Shown: piece by piece, positions 26,905 to 36,005 of the stretch
Layout: every line of letters begins with the position of its first letter
How positions within the stretch are numbered: position 1 is the stretch's first letter
Assembly: GCA_947501445.1 (NCBI GenBank)
Contig: CANMVS010000021.1
Location: 1 to 64,000, forward strand
DNA from: an uncultured Rhizobiaceae group bacterium
Lineage (GTDB): Bacteria; Pseudomonadota; Alphaproteobacteria; Rhizobiales; Rhizobiaceae
Length of the DNA: 64,000 bases
Reading direction: 5' to 3'
Made by a program: the position numbers and the translations under genes
Notes under the pieces: model-generated
What the model was told of the DNA's origin: nothing
What the model saw: the letters and a program-made list of their open reading frames with translations, nothing else
The model's database searches: none

Positions 26905-27657
26905 ATGCGCGTGCTTGTGACACGGCCGGAACCGGGTGCAAGCCAGACATCAGAAAAACTGCGCCGGGCGGGTCATGAGCCCGTTGTGTTGCCTTTGACG
27001 ACTATTACCGGCCTCGATCCTGCGCCTGGCCAATTATCCGCTGACACGATGGGTGCCATTGCTGTTACCAGCACATCGGCGATTCGCCAGTGGCAACAAT
27101 TGGGCATTGAGCCCGAGTGTCTGGAACGGCCGATTTATGTGGTCGGAGAGCGAACCGGGCGGGTGGCAAGAACCGCCGGTTTTCGCGATGTCAGGATCGG
27201 TGCGGGTACCGGTAATCAACTGGCGTCACTTATAGATCTGGACAGCCGAAGCCGCAAGCTTCAACCAGACACAGGCAAACCGCTTGTCTATGTTGCCGGT
27301 GAGGTGCGCAATCCCGACTTTGAAAGGGACCTGTCTCAAACATTGGTGCCAATACGTGTGGTCAATATCTACACAGTCAATGAAATAAGTTATTCAACTG
27401 ACTATCTTTCGGAATTCTTTTTAACGCATCCTGTGGATGTCGTTTTGCTCTATTCATCGGTTGCCAGTGATCTGTTTTTCAAAAAAACAAGCCAGCTGAA
27501 TATTGATAAGTATTTGAAAATATGCAGTTATCTTTGCATGAGCAGAGCAATTTCCGAAAAAATTCCGAAATGCTATGCGTCGCAAATACGCGTGGCGGCT
27601 AGTCCGGACGAGCAATCGCTGCTCTCGCTCCTGGGCGACAATAACGCACAGCTGTGA
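26905..27657 (+). CDS. hemD: Uroporphyrinogen-III synthase
   Basis: Cyclises and inverts ring D of hydroxymethylbilane to give uroporphyrinogen III. 250 residues with the start MRVLVTRPEPGASQTSEKLR, AIAVTSTSAIRQW, and IYVVGERTGRVAR. The family is poorly conserved, so position after hemC carries much of the weight. The last third (27370-27657) is markedly A+T- and Lys/Ser-rich compared with the rest of the gene and its neighbours. Confidence 0.88.
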   Translation: MRVLVTRPEPGASQTSEKLRRAGHEPVVLPLTTITGLDPAPGQLSADTMGAIAVTSTSAIRQWQQLGIEPECLERPIYVVGERTGRVARTAGFRDVRIGAGTGNQLASLIDLDSRSRKLQPDTGKPLVYVAGEVRNPDFERDLSQTLVPIRVVNIYTVNEISYSTDYLSEFFLTHPVDVVLLYSSVASDLFFKKTSQLNIDKYLKICSYLCMSRAISEKIPKCYASQIRVAASPDEQSLLSLLGDNNAQL

Positions 27658-27767
27658 ATAAATACCATATTCCACTCTTTCATAGCGTTTTTACTGACGT
27701 TAGATTTTTTTAAAGAAATTTAATCGTCCAGTTCAAGTATTCACCTGTCATTTCGAGAGGGTTCTCC

Positions 27768-29465
27768 ATGGCACAGGGCAGCAAGCCACGTCACTCACGT
27801 TCGACACGTAAACCCGTTACAATTGACCTGGAGCCAGGGGCGGTGAGCGCTCAAAAGGCTGATCAGGAGACGGCCGGGACCGGCAACAAAGGTGAGGCGG
27901 GCGTGTCCGGCTCCGCCGATACCGCAAAAAAAACCGCCAGCAAGACTTCGGGAACCACGGGTAAAACTGTTGCAGCAGCGTCTTCTGCGGATGGTGATAC
28001 AACAAAGTCGGGTCAAACCCACAAGACAACTGGTGATGAGGAAACCAAAGCCCAGTCCGCCAAGGCAAAATCGGTGCCGAACAGCAAGCCGTCAACCGAT
28101 GCTCCTTCCGGCAGCGCAACTACAAGCGGTGCAGCTGCAGGCAAGAGCCCGATCAAGGACGATGGTGTAAAGGCTTCCAAAGCATCATCTGGATCAGGCG
28201 CAACCACTCAGGGCAGTGGATCGGGTGATGGTGGTTCTGGAGGAAGCGGTACCGGAGGAAGCGATTCGAGTGGACGTAAATCCGGCGGCGGTCTGGGCTC
28301 ACTTGGCACCGGCCTGGCAGGCGGTGTTGTTGCCATTGCCCTATACGCCGGACTGCAGTGGGGCGGCGTGTTGCCCAATATTGGTGGTCAAAACAGCGCA
28401 ACATCTGTTTCCGGAGATTTGTCGGCGCAATTGGATACGCTCAAACAAACGGTTGCAAAACTGGAGACAAGTGCCGGTAGCAGCGCCAACGCAATCGACA
28501 AGGATGCCCGCACACGCCTTGATGCGCTTGAAAAATCGGCCGGCACGTCGGACGGTGGACAATCCACTGCGGCCTTAACGGCACTTGAAAGCAAGGTAGC
28601 TGAGCTGACATCTAAAGTCGCGACAATAAGCTCGGGAGCAGCGGATGATGTGTCGTCGGCTGTATCGTCCAAATTGACGGCAATCGAAAGTGCACAAACC
28701 ACACAGCAAACACTGACGACATCCCTGCAGACCGGGTTGACCCAGTTGAGCAATACAATTGCTGCGGATGAGAAAAAGCAGGATCAGCTGGTTGCAGAAC
28801 TGCAAACCCGACTGGCCAGCATTGAAAAAACACTTGATGGCCCGCGACAGGATATTAAGGTTGCCAAGGCCATTGCCGCTGCCAGTTTAAAAGCCGCCAT
28901 CGATCGCGGGGGATCATTCATGGCCGAGCTGGAGGCTTTTGCCAGTGTTGATGGTGATAGTGGGGCGGTCTCCCAATTACGTACATTTGCTGCAAGCGGT
29001 GTGCCGTCACGGGCAAAGCTACTGAACGAATTTCCAGCGGCGGCCAATGCCATGATCAATGCCGATGGTGGGGTAACATCAGACACCGGGTTCTTTGACC
29101 GGCTGGTGGATAGCGCCAGTTCACTGGTCAAGGTTCGACCTGTTGGGGAAGTGGCCGGAGACAGTGTTCAGGCCATTGTTGCCCGAATGGAAAGCCAGCT
29201 GAAGAACGGCAATTTACAGGGCGCTATGGATGAGTGGAAAACGCTGCCACAGGCATCACAATCAGCATCCGCACAATTCGAGAAAGATCTGCAGGCCCGT
29301 ATTCAGGTTGAAAAACTTGTCTCAGGAACGCTGAATGCGGCGCTGCCTTCTGACGTGACATCACCGACGGCGGCGGCTGCCGACGCCACGACAGCACCAG
29401 TCACGACCGGGACGAGCGATACATCCGGGCAAACCAAAACAACCGAAACCGGGAGCGCGAACTAA
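27768..29465 (+). CDS. Mitofilin-like inner-membrane protein (COG4223 type)
   Basis: 565 residues. The first ~170 are low-complexity, rich in Ser, Thr, Lys, Gly and Ala. One membrane span follows (GTGLAGGVVAIALYAGLQWG, ~185-205), then predicted coiled coil (~220-370), then a helical C-terminal domain (DIKVAKAIAAASLKAAIDRG onward). Alphaproteobacterial relatives between hemD and hemY are considered homologues of mitochondrial mitofilin/Mic60, which shapes inner membranes. That function is known from relatives, not shown here. Two bases separate it from hemY. Confidence 0.82.
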   Translation: MAQGSKPRHSRSTRKPVTIDLEPGAVSAQKADQETAGTGNKGEAGVSGSADTAKKTASKTSGTTGKTVAAASSADGDTTKSGQTHKTTGDEETKAQSAKAKSVPNSKPSTDAPSGSATTSGAAAGKSPIKDDGVKASKASSGSGATTQGSGSGDGGSGGSGTGGSDSSGRKSGGGLGSLGTGLAGGVVAIALYAGLQWGGVLPNIGGQNSATSVSGDLSAQLDTLKQTVAKLETSAGSSANAIDKDARTRLDALEKSAGTSDGGQSTAALTALESKVAELTSKVATISSGAADDVSSAVSSKLTAIESAQTTQQTLTTSLQTGLTQLSNTIAADEKKQDQLVAELQTRLASIEKTLDGPRQDIKVAKAIAAASLKAAIDRGGSFMAELEAFASVDGDSGAVSQLRTFAASGVPSRAKLLNEFPAAANAMINADGGVTSDTGFFDRLVDSASSLVKVRPVGEVAGDSVQAIVARMESQLKNGNLQGAMDEWKTLPQASQSASAQFEKDLQARIQVEKLVSGTLNAALPSDVTSPTAAAADATTAPVTTGTSDTSGQTKTTETGSAN

Positions 29466-29466
29466 G

Positions 29467-31281
29467 ATGATCCGCTTACTCATATATGTCGTCATTGTTC
29501 TGGTTTTGGGATTCGGGTTTGCCTGGCTGGCAGACAGACCAGGGGATATGGTTATCACCTGGCAGGGCCAGCGCATAGAACTGTCATTAATGGTTGGTGT
29601 CACGGCGGTTGTATCGCTGATCGCGCTCATCATGTTCAGCTGGTGGCTCATACGCAGTGTGGTTGCCTCACCGCAAATCGTGACACGTTATTTCAGGGCA
29701 CGAAAGCGCGACCGTGGCTATCAGGCACTTTCAACAGGCCTGATCGCCGCTGGTGCCGGAGATGCGGCAACAGCACGCAAAATGGCGCAGCGCAGCATGG
29801 GGCTTCTCAGTGCTGATCAGGAACCGCTTATTCATTTGCTTGATGCGCAAACAGCGATGATCGAGGGCAAAAATGATGAGGCCCGAACAAAATTCGAGGC
29901 CATGGTGGAAGATCCGGAAACGCGGGATCTGGGCCTGCGTGGTCTGTATCTGGAAGCGCGCAGGCTGGGTGCTGTTGAAGCCGCACAGCATTATGCTGAA
30001 CAGGCAGCAGAGCAAGCACCGCACCTGCCATGGGCGGCAGAAGCCGCACTGGGCTTTCGTTCAGCTGATGGTGCCTGGGACGATGCAATTCGTTTGCTTG
30101 AAAAACAACGTATGGCCAGGGTACTGGACAAGGCCGCCGCAGATCGCAAAAAGTCGGTTCTTTTAACCGCGAGGGCTATGGAAAAACTTGAAAAGGGTGA
30201 TGTATCCGGCGCACGCACCGATGGTGTCGAGGCTAACCGTCTGGCACCGGATCTCGTGCCAGCGGCGCTTATTGCTGCCCGAGCGCTCTTTCGTGAAAAC
30301 AATCTGCGAAAAGGCTCGCGGATACTGGAAAAATCATGGAAATCAAAACCCCATCCTGATGTTGCCGAGGCCTATGTCAGAGCCCGACCGGGCGATTCCA
30401 CCCATGATCGATTGAAACGGGCGCAGAAACTTGAAGGAATGAAATCCAATCATCGCGAGTCGCTGCATGCCGTTGCTCAGGCGGCACTGGATGCTCTGGA
30501 ATTCAAGCTGGCGCGCGAAAAGGCCGAAGCCGCGTCGCGCCTCGGTGCCCGCGAAAGCATCTACCTGCTGTTGGCCGATATTGAAGAAGCAGACACCGGT
30601 GATCAGGGCCGCGTGCGGCACTGGCTGGCACAGGCTGTTCGGGCGCCGCGTGATGAAGCCTGGACTGCAGACGGTTATGTAGCAGAACATTGGGCACCCG
30701 TTTCGCCTGTTACCGGCAAGCTGGATGCTTTCGAGTGGAAAATACCGGTTGAACAGATATCGGGTCCCGTGGAAGACGGAGAGGCTGTGCGGGCCAGTGC
30801 GGAACGCGCCATCGAATCATTGCCACCCGTTGCGGTGGCTGTGGTTGTTGAGGACACGATTGAGGTTGCCGCGCCCGTTGATCTGATTGTTGACGCGCCA
30901 CTGGATGAAAAAACTGCGGTACCAGATCGTCCGATCCCAAATGACACCCCGGTGTCAGATGCGCCGGTCGAGGCCGCGAAACCGGAACCGAAAGCGGAAA
31001 AAAATGCAGCGATTGAGGGCGAGGTGCTTGCTCCTGATGCTGATGTTGCCGCGAAAACTGAAGAGGTTATATCGAGCGATACACCTGCCAAAAAACCAAC
31101 GGATGATGGGGATGAGGCCAGCGCCACCCCTGAGGGCGAGACCCATATTGTCACCGATGCTGTGGATGAAAAAAAGGACAAGGAACGTGAGGCCGCGTTC
31201 CTGTCCAAGCCGCTGGATGATCCCGGTGTGGATGAAAATGTCACGGAAGATGAACCCAAATCACGGTTTCGCTTGTTTTGA
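29467..31281 (+). CDS. hemY: HemY-like membrane protein with TPR repeats and long acidic C-terminal tail
   Basis: 604 residues. Two N-terminal membrane spans (LIYVVIVLVLGFGFAWLAD and ELSLMVGVTAVVSLIALIMF), then the HemY_N domain (RYFRARKRDRGYQALSTGLI) and helical TPR-like repeats to about residue 420. The last ~170 residues are a low-complexity tail rich in Val, Ala, Pro, Asp and Glu, absent from E. coli HemY (about 400 residues). The protein is linked to haem synthesis mainly by gene position. The symbol refers to the E. coli-type TPR protein, not to protoporphyrinogen oxidase. Confidence 0.85.
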   Translation: MIRLLIYVVIVLVLGFGFAWLADRPGDMVITWQGQRIELSLMVGVTAVVSLIALIMFSWWLIRSVVASPQIVTRYFRARKRDRGYQALSTGLIAAGAGDAATARKMAQRSMGLLSADQEPLIHLLDAQTAMIEGKNDEARTKFEAMVEDPETRDLGLRGLYLEARRLGAVEAAQHYAEQAAEQAPHLPWAAEAALGFRSADGAWDDAIRLLEKQRMARVLDKAAADRKKSVLLTARAMEKLEKGDVSGARTDGVEANRLAPDLVPAALIAARALFRENNLRKGSRILEKSWKSKPHPDVAEAYVRARPGDSTHDRLKRAQKLEGMKSNHRESLHAVAQAALDALEFKLAREKAEAASRLGARESIYLLLADIEEADTGDQGRVRHWLAQAVRAPRDEAWTADGYVAEHWAPVSPVTGKLDAFEWKIPVEQISGPVEDGEAVRASAERAIESLPPVAVAVVVEDTIEVAAPVDLIVDAPLDEKTAVPDRPIPNDTPVSDAPVEAAKPEPKAEKNAAIEGEVLAPDADVAAKTEEVISSDTPAKKPTDDGDEASATPEGETHIVTDAVDEKKDKEREAAFLSKPLDDPGVDENVTEDEPKSRFRLF

Positions 31282-31379
31282 CCGTCCCGCTTGCTTTAGT
31301 TTGTCAGGCACATAACAACAAGATCCGGGCCATCTGGTCCGGGCGGTTAACCGGGATGCGCGCAAGCGGCAAAAACTGA

Positions 31380-31847
31380 ATGTTTGAACAACTGCAAAAA
31401 TTCATATCGTCGCTTGGCGGTGAAGAGCACACTGAACTGACCCGTAGTGATCCGCGTGTTGCGGCTGCTGCGTTATTTTTTCATGTTATTGACGCCGATG
31501 GGGTCGCAGAGCCCGCTGAGCGTGAAAAACTGCAACAATTGCTGGCCGAGCAATATGACCTTGATAAAGACGGCCTGCAGGAACTGATGGATGCGGGAAA
31601 GCGTGCTGAGGATGAATCGGTTGATTTCTACTCATCTACAAGCGTGCTGAAACGGTCGCTGGACGCTGAACAGCGCATTGGGTTTATCGAACTCATGTGG
31701 GAGCTCGTCTATGCGGATGGCGTACGCCATGAGCTGGAAGACAATGTTGTCTGGCGGGTGGCTGAATTGCTGGGTGTTTCTGACCGCGACCGCGTTCTGA
31801 TGCGGCGCAGAGTGGCTGCAAAGGCAGGTGCAGAGGACGAGCACTAG
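31380..31847 (+). CDS. TerB-family protein
   Basis: 155 residues with a TerB-like helical domain: DPRVAAAALFFHVIDADG, AEREKLQQLLAEQYDL and, in the second half, ELMWELVYADGVRHELEDN. The acidic DADG/YADG pairs may bind metal. Annotated in relatives as tellurite resistance family, but most housekeeping-context members have no tested function. The ribosome site is weak. Its TAG stop is the first three bases of an inserted repeat element. Confidence 0.82.
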   Translation: MFEQLQKFISSLGGEEHTELTRSDPRVAAAALFFHVIDADGVAEPAEREKLQQLLAEQYDLDKDGLQELMDAGKRAEDESVDFYSSTSVLKRSLDAEQRIGFIELMWELVYADGVRHELEDNVVWRVAELLGVSDRDRVLMRRRVAAKAGAEDEH

Positions 31848-32053
31848 ATCATGTCTTTTTCATACGGAACCATTTTCTGCCAGCCCTGACAGGGAGACGT
31901 TGTTGATATGCATAGACGAATGGGCCGGGCGATTTTGCCCCCTGACTGCGTTGGCTCGCACTTGTGGTGGGTTGGCACCACCGCGTGCAACCCGTCTTGT
32001 CAGAGACCAAAATCGCTTGGTCAAATGGTTCCGTATGAAAAAGATATGATCTA
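31845..32053. mobile_element. MITE-like element with 31-bp terminal inverted repeats, family 2, copy A
   Basis: The ends 31845-31875 and 32023-32053 are inverted repeats of 31 bp with one mismatch, starting TAGATCAT(G/A)TCTTTTTC. The inside (209 bp in total) has no protein gene. Both ends begin with TA, consistent with a TA target duplication as used by IS630/Tc1-type elements. The left TAG is the stop codon of the TerB gene, and the right end stops two bases before the next ATG. A larger relative lies at 55157-55550. Confidence 0.85.
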
Positions 32054-32055
32054 AT

Positions 32056-32832
32056 ATGCTCCACAATCCGGCCGTTGATGCATGCACACCCGAAAAAATC
32101 CTGATTGTTCTGCATCAGGAAAATTCCAGTGCCGGGCGGGTGGGGCAGATGTTGCAGCTGGCAGGATTTTTATTGGATATTCGCCGGCCGGTGCTGGGTG
32201 ATCCACTGCCCGATACGCTGGCCGATCACGCAGGGGCGGTTATTTTTGGTGGCCCCATGAGCGCCAATGACGATGATCAGGACTATGTGCGTCAGGAAAT
32301 TGACTGGCACAAAATACCCTTGAGAGAAAACAAGCCCTATCTTGGTATCTGCCTCGGCGCACAGCTGCTGGTGCGCCATCTTGGTGGCGATGTGCGTGCA
32401 CATATGGACGGGCTTACCGAAATTGGCTGGTATGGGCTTCGTCCGACAACCGATGGTGAGGCTTTGATGCAGTGGCCACACATGGTTTACCAGTTCCATC
32501 GCGAAGGTTTCAGCCTGCCTGATGGTGCAAAACTGCTGGCGACTGCAGACACCTACCCCAATCAGGCATTTCGCTATGGTGAAAACGCCTGGGGTATTCA
32601 ATTTCATGCTGAATTGACCCAGCTGATGATGCAAAGGTGGGTCGTGCGCGGTGCCCACCGTTTTGAAATGCCGGGCGCGCAGCAGGGACATGAGCATCTG
32701 CTTGGCCGACTGGTTCATGATGGTCATTTGCGTCTTTGGCTGGCGGAATTTCTGCAGCGGGTTTTTGGCCGGCAGGTGCCTGACAAAGCCTATGGCGTCA
32801 ATCAGCATTTGGGGCATGTTCAACACGATTGA
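32056..32832 (+). CDS. Class I glutamine amidotransferase-like protein (GuaA/YfeJ type)
   Basis: 258 residues with a class I amidotransferase fold: VIFGGPMSANDD, the nucleophile Cys in LGICLGAQLLVRHLGG (~residue 103) and the His of the triad in WGIQFHAELT. It stands alone without a synthetase domain, so it may hydrolyse glutamine or gamma-glutamyl compounds; the substrate is not known. A MITE-like element ends two bases before the ATG, and no ribosome site is visible there. The 3' end overlaps the convergent MFS gene by 35 bp. Confidence 0.83.
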   Translation: MLHNPAVDACTPEKILIVLHQENSSAGRVGQMLQLAGFLLDIRRPVLGDPLPDTLADHAGAVIFGGPMSANDDDQDYVRQEIDWHKIPLRENKPYLGICLGAQLLVRHLGGDVRAHMDGLTEIGWYGLRPTTDGEALMQWPHMVYQFHREGFSLPDGAKLLATADTYPNQAFRYGENAWGIQFHAELTQLMMQRWVVRGAHRFEMPGAQQGHEHLLGRLVHDGHLRLWLAEFLQRVFGRQVPDKAYGVNQHLGHVQHD

Positions 32833-34054
32833 GCGCCTGAATCCGCCGTAGCTGCGGGAACAGCAGAGCCCAGATACCAGCAACGCCAACAGCACCTATG
32901 CCTCCAATAACAACGGCGGGAACTGCACCAATCAGTGCCGCCATGCCGCCGGCGCGAAATTCACCCAACTCATTGGACGCACCGATAAACACCATATTGA
33001 CGGCACTGACACGCCCGCGCAGCTTGTCCGGCGTCCACAACTGGATGAGGGTTTGACGCACATAGACAGAGATCATGTCGGCAGCCCCCATGACAATCAG
33101 TGCTGTGACAGACAACCAGGCAATTGTCGAAACGCCGAATACGATAGTGGCCACACCAAAGAGTGCGACGGCAACAAACATGGCTGATCCGGCGTTTTTA
33201 CTGATCGGGTTTGCTGTCAGATAGATTGCCATGCCAATGGCGCCAATACCTGGTGCCGCCCGCAATATTCCCAGTCCCCAGGGTCCAAGCTCGAGAATGT
33301 CGCGGGCAAAAACCGGCATCAGTGCAATGGCGCCGCCCAGCAGCACCGCAAACATGTCCAGTGAAATGGCGCCGAGCACGATTTTCTCCCGCCAGATATA
33401 GCGAAATCCGGCCGATAGTGTTTCCCAGCTCTGATTGTGAACGCCGCGCTCCTGCGGTGGTTTGGGAATGGCAAAGACCAGAAGGGTTGCAACAGTGAAG
33501 AAAGCAAGGCTGCACCAATAGGGAACCGTATCGCCAAGTCCGTAAAGCAGGCCGCCAGCGACCGGTCCCAGAATAGTTGCTGCCTGCCAGGAGGTTGAAT
33601 TCCACGCGATGGCATTGGCAAGATCAGATTGTGGAACCAGGTTTGGCGCAAGCGAGGTGGATGCGGGTGCAAAGAAGGCACGCGCTATGCCAAAGACAAG
33701 CAGCACCGCAAATACCGGTAGTGGCGACGTCAGTCCGCGCATGGTCAGGTAAAGCAGGACAATCGCAGAACCAAGGCTGACGATTTCGCAAATGCCCATG
33801 ATCAGCCGTCGGCCAAATCGGTCAGCAGCAGCACCGGTAACCAGAATCAGGATCAGTGCAGGCAGGAACTGGACAAGGCCGATCAGTCCCAGATCAAAGG
33901 GATCGCGGGTCAGATCATAAATCTGCCAGCCCACCGCGACACTGATGACCTGCATTGCAAAGGCGGACAGGAAACGGGCAAACCAGTAATAGGTATAGGA
34001 TTTGTGCCTGAACGCATCAAAGCGTCCCGGCACATGGGCATCATTCTTCGACAT
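32798..34054 (-). CDS. Major facilitator superfamily transporter (EntS/DHA3-like)
   Basis: 418 residues and 12 predicted membrane spans. Marks are the loop 2-3 motif AADRFGRRLIMG, the internal repeat PDKLRGRVSAVNMVFIGASN typical of the EntS-like MFS_3 group, and IARAFFAPASTSLAPNLVP. It is predicted to be an inner-membrane exporter; the substrate cannot be told. The upstream region 34055-34300 is shared with the divergent YggT gene. Confidence 0.88.
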   Translation of the reverse strand: MSKNDAHVPGRFDAFRHKSYTYYWFARFLSAFAMQVISVAVGWQIYDLTRDPFDLGLIGLVQFLPALILILVTGAAADRFGRRLIMGICEIVSLGSAIVLLYLTMRGLTSPLPVFAVLLVFGIARAFFAPASTSLAPNLVPQSDLANAIAWNSTSWQAATILGPVAGGLLYGLGDTVPYWCSLAFFTVATLLVFAIPKPPQERGVHNQSWETLSAGFRYIWREKIVLGAISLDMFAVLLGGAIALMPVFARDILELGPWGLGILRAAPGIGAIGMAIYLTANPISKNAGSAMFVAVALFGVATIVFGVSTIAWLSVTALIVMGAADMISVYVRQTLIQLWTPDKLRGRVSAVNMVFIGASNELGEFRAGGMAALIGAVPAVVIGGIGAVGVAGIWALLFPQLRRIQALNRVEHAPNAD

Positions 34055-34300
34055 AGCTGTGTGCCATGGAGCAAAGGGCTATCGAATTGTGCATTGTGTC
34101 CTGTCAAATCACCCGGGGTCTGTGCTTTGTATCCGCTGCGATGATCTGAGGCAACGCATCTGCGGGATTGAATAATTTGAGATATTTCCGGGTTATTCAA
34201 TAAATCAGGATATCAGTAAAAACCCTGCGAATGAAAAGCATGGACTTGCCGCAGGGCGACGCAATGGCTACATGTCGAAAACAAATTATTGGAGACCGCG

Positions 34301-34591
34301 ATGATTGCCCTTTTTTCGACCATAGATCTGGCCCTGAACATCTATACGTGGATTATTATTGGCAGTGCCATTTTCTCCTGGCTCTATGCCTTTAACGTGG
34401 TCAATACAAGCAACCGGTTTGTTGGAGCGGTGGGTGAGTTTCTCTATAAGGCGACGGATCCTGTATTGAGGCCAATTCGCCGTATTTTACCGGATCTGGG
34501 CGGGTTGGATATTTCACCAATCGTTCTGCTGCTGATAATCTTCTTCATCCGCCGCTTCCTTTGGACGTCGATTGCTCCAATGTTCGTGTAG
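34301..34591 (+). CDS. YggT family membrane protein
   Basis: 96 residues with two predicted membrane spans. The hallmark between them is the conserved [20 protein letters not shown], followed by [15 protein letters not shown]. YggT proteins are inner-membrane proteins of uncertain role, often next to DUF167 (YggU) genes, as here about 900 bp downstream. ATG 34301 is preceded by GGAG six bases away and is preferred over a start four codons upstream. Confidence 0.88.
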   Translation: MIALFSTIDLALNIYTWIIIGSAIFSWLYAFNVVNTSNRFVGAVGEFLYKATDPVLRPIRRILPDLGGLDISPIVLLLIIFFIRRFLWTSIAPMFV

Positions 34592-34704
34592 CATCCACAT
34601 TTTGTTTGAGGTGCAGCACTGAGAACACACAGGAACGGACATCGTCGGTTGCGTCACTCCTAACGGGAGTTTGTTTGATGGAACGCTACGCAGGACCTGT
34701 TTTG

Positions 34705-35169
34705 TCATGAGCCAATTTTGTGCTGGTTGTACATGTCCACCACGATTTGCCATCTGTCACCGTCGTGTTTGAGTGTGAAATTGTATGTGCCGGTATAATT
34801 CAGGTCAGATTTTTCAACCACGACGGTCGCATTACCAATCATGACCGCTTGGGTGCCATCGGCGGAGACAAAAAGATACTCAATCGTGTGACTCAACCTG
34901 CCTTTGTTTTCGCGGAGAGTTGTGATTGCACCGCGCAACACTTCGTCCCGTCCTTGTATCGGTTTTGACCCAGGTGAAACCCAGAATGCATCCTTATCGT
35001 AGAGTGAAATCAGGCCTTCCAGGTTATAGTTCGCGGCGTATGTATTGAATGTATCATTTAAGGTGATGAGGCTCTCCCGACTGACATTGGAGATGTCATC
35101 GGTCAGTGCTTGGGTGGTTGTAATCACCAGGACTGCGATTGTGGAGGCAATTTTTAATGGAAAGCGCAT
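34705..35169 (-). CDS. Exported SnoaL/DUF4440-like protein
   Basis: 154 residues. A signal peptide (LKIASTIAVLVITTTQALT) precedes an NTF2-like cone domain: LITLNDTFNTYAANYNLEGL, LYDKDAFWVSPGSKPIQG, and the C-terminal FTLKHDGDRWQIVVDMYN. Such domains serve as binding proteins or small enzymes; no function can be assigned. AGGGGATGA precedes the ATG. It is inserted between YggT and the DUF167 gene on the opposite strand. Confidence 0.78.
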   Translation of the reverse strand: MRFPLKIASTIAVLVITTTQALTDDISNVSRESLITLNDTFNTYAANYNLEGLISLYDKDAFWVSPGSKPIQGRDEVLRGAITTLRENKGRLSHTIEYLFVSADGTQAVMIGNATVVVEKSDLNYTGTYNFTLKHDGDRWQIVVDMYNQHKIGS

Positions 35170-35498
35170 GAGTTCATCCCCTGTTTAACGTATCAAAATG
35201 GACATTCAGTTCGCGATATGGAACGTGCCGAAGCGCCTTCTGCTAGTCATAATTATCAAAAATACTATCAAGACTGTTATCGTTAGCCAATATGACATTC
35301 ATTGAGATTGATGAGGGGGATTTATACATGCGATCCTCGTGCGTTTCGAAAGCCGTCTGCAAAATGGAGGTATTGGCTAAATGATGGAAAACGCAATCTT
35401 TGCAACTGATATCTGGCTTGGCAGTCGCTTTGATGTTGAAAAGGATTAGTGTGTTTTGCCGACAAATTTTCCGTCGAAACAGCGTGAGCGGGTTATGT
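35170..35498. other. 329-bp stretch without a convincing gene
   Basis: It contains the divergent upstream regions of the exported SnoaL-like gene and the DUF167 gene. A 96-codon leftward frame at 35243-35533 overlaps the DUF167 start region and has no domain or ribosome site support. I see no clear promoter or repeat. Confidence 0.5.
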
Positions 35499-35855
35499 AT
35501 GATATGTGGCAGCGTATCGGGTTTGGTGGACAAAACCGTGCAGGATAGCTGGTGCCGTGCAAACCCGGCAGGCCTCCGGATAACAGTGAGGCTGACACCC
35601 GGCGCAAGCCGCGACGGGTTGGATGGACTGGAATTCGGGGCCGATGGACGAAATTATCTTAAGGCACGTGTCACCCGTGAGCCGGAAAAAGGCAAGGCAA
35701 ACAAAGCGCTGATCGCCCTTGTTGCAAAAATATGCCGGTTTGGGAAAACGTCCGTAAAGCTCGTTTCAGGCGAAACCAGCCGGATGAAGACGCTGTCTAT
35801 TGACGGTGACAGTGGCGTCCTGAAGCGCAAAATTTGTGATGCGATGGCTGATTAG
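35499..35855 (+). CDS. DUF167 (YggU) family protein
   Basis: About 118 residues with the DUF167 core: LRITVRLTPGASRDGLDGL, YLKARVTREPEKGKANKALI, and VKLVSGETSRMKTLSIDG. The domain is small, cytoplasmic and of unknown function. The start is uncertain: the frame is open from 35400, ATG 35499 is taken as the nearest upstream to the domain, and GTG codons slightly further in are possible. The TAG stop is formed at the edge of a family 1 repeat. Confidence 0.8.
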   Translation: MICGSVSGLVDKTVQDSWCRANPAGLRITVRLTPGASRDGLDGLEFGADGRNYLKARVTREPEKGKANKALIALVAKICRFGKTSVKLVSGETSRMKTLSIDGDSGVLKRKICDAMAD

Positions 35856-35953
35856 ACCGTTTCACGTTTTGTCAGAAACGGGACAACAGTGTCGGCCTTT
35901 GATTTTGTTGATGCATTCAGGTTTTGCCGCACCCGTCAAAACCTGAATTGCTC
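35853..35953. repeat. Dispersed ~100-bp two-hairpin repeat, family 1, copy c
   Basis: Best-preserved copy, opposite in orientation to a, b and d. Starting at the DUF167 TAG, the first half folds as CCGTTTC...GAAACGG (7-bp stem). The second half folds as TTCAGGTTTTG...CAAAACCTGAA (11-bp stem). The middle reads GTCGGCCTTTGATTTTGTTG. Both ends share the pattern TTCASGTTTTGWC in inverted orientation. Confidence 0.9.
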
Positions 35954-36005
35954 CGGAGCGGATGGCCATCCCCATTCGGGAAACAAATCCCCAAAAACCG
36001 CTACA

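Noticed and set aside
35243-35533. A 96-codon leftward frame upstream of DUF167
   Set aside because: No domain, no ribosome site, and overlap with the likely DUF167 start.
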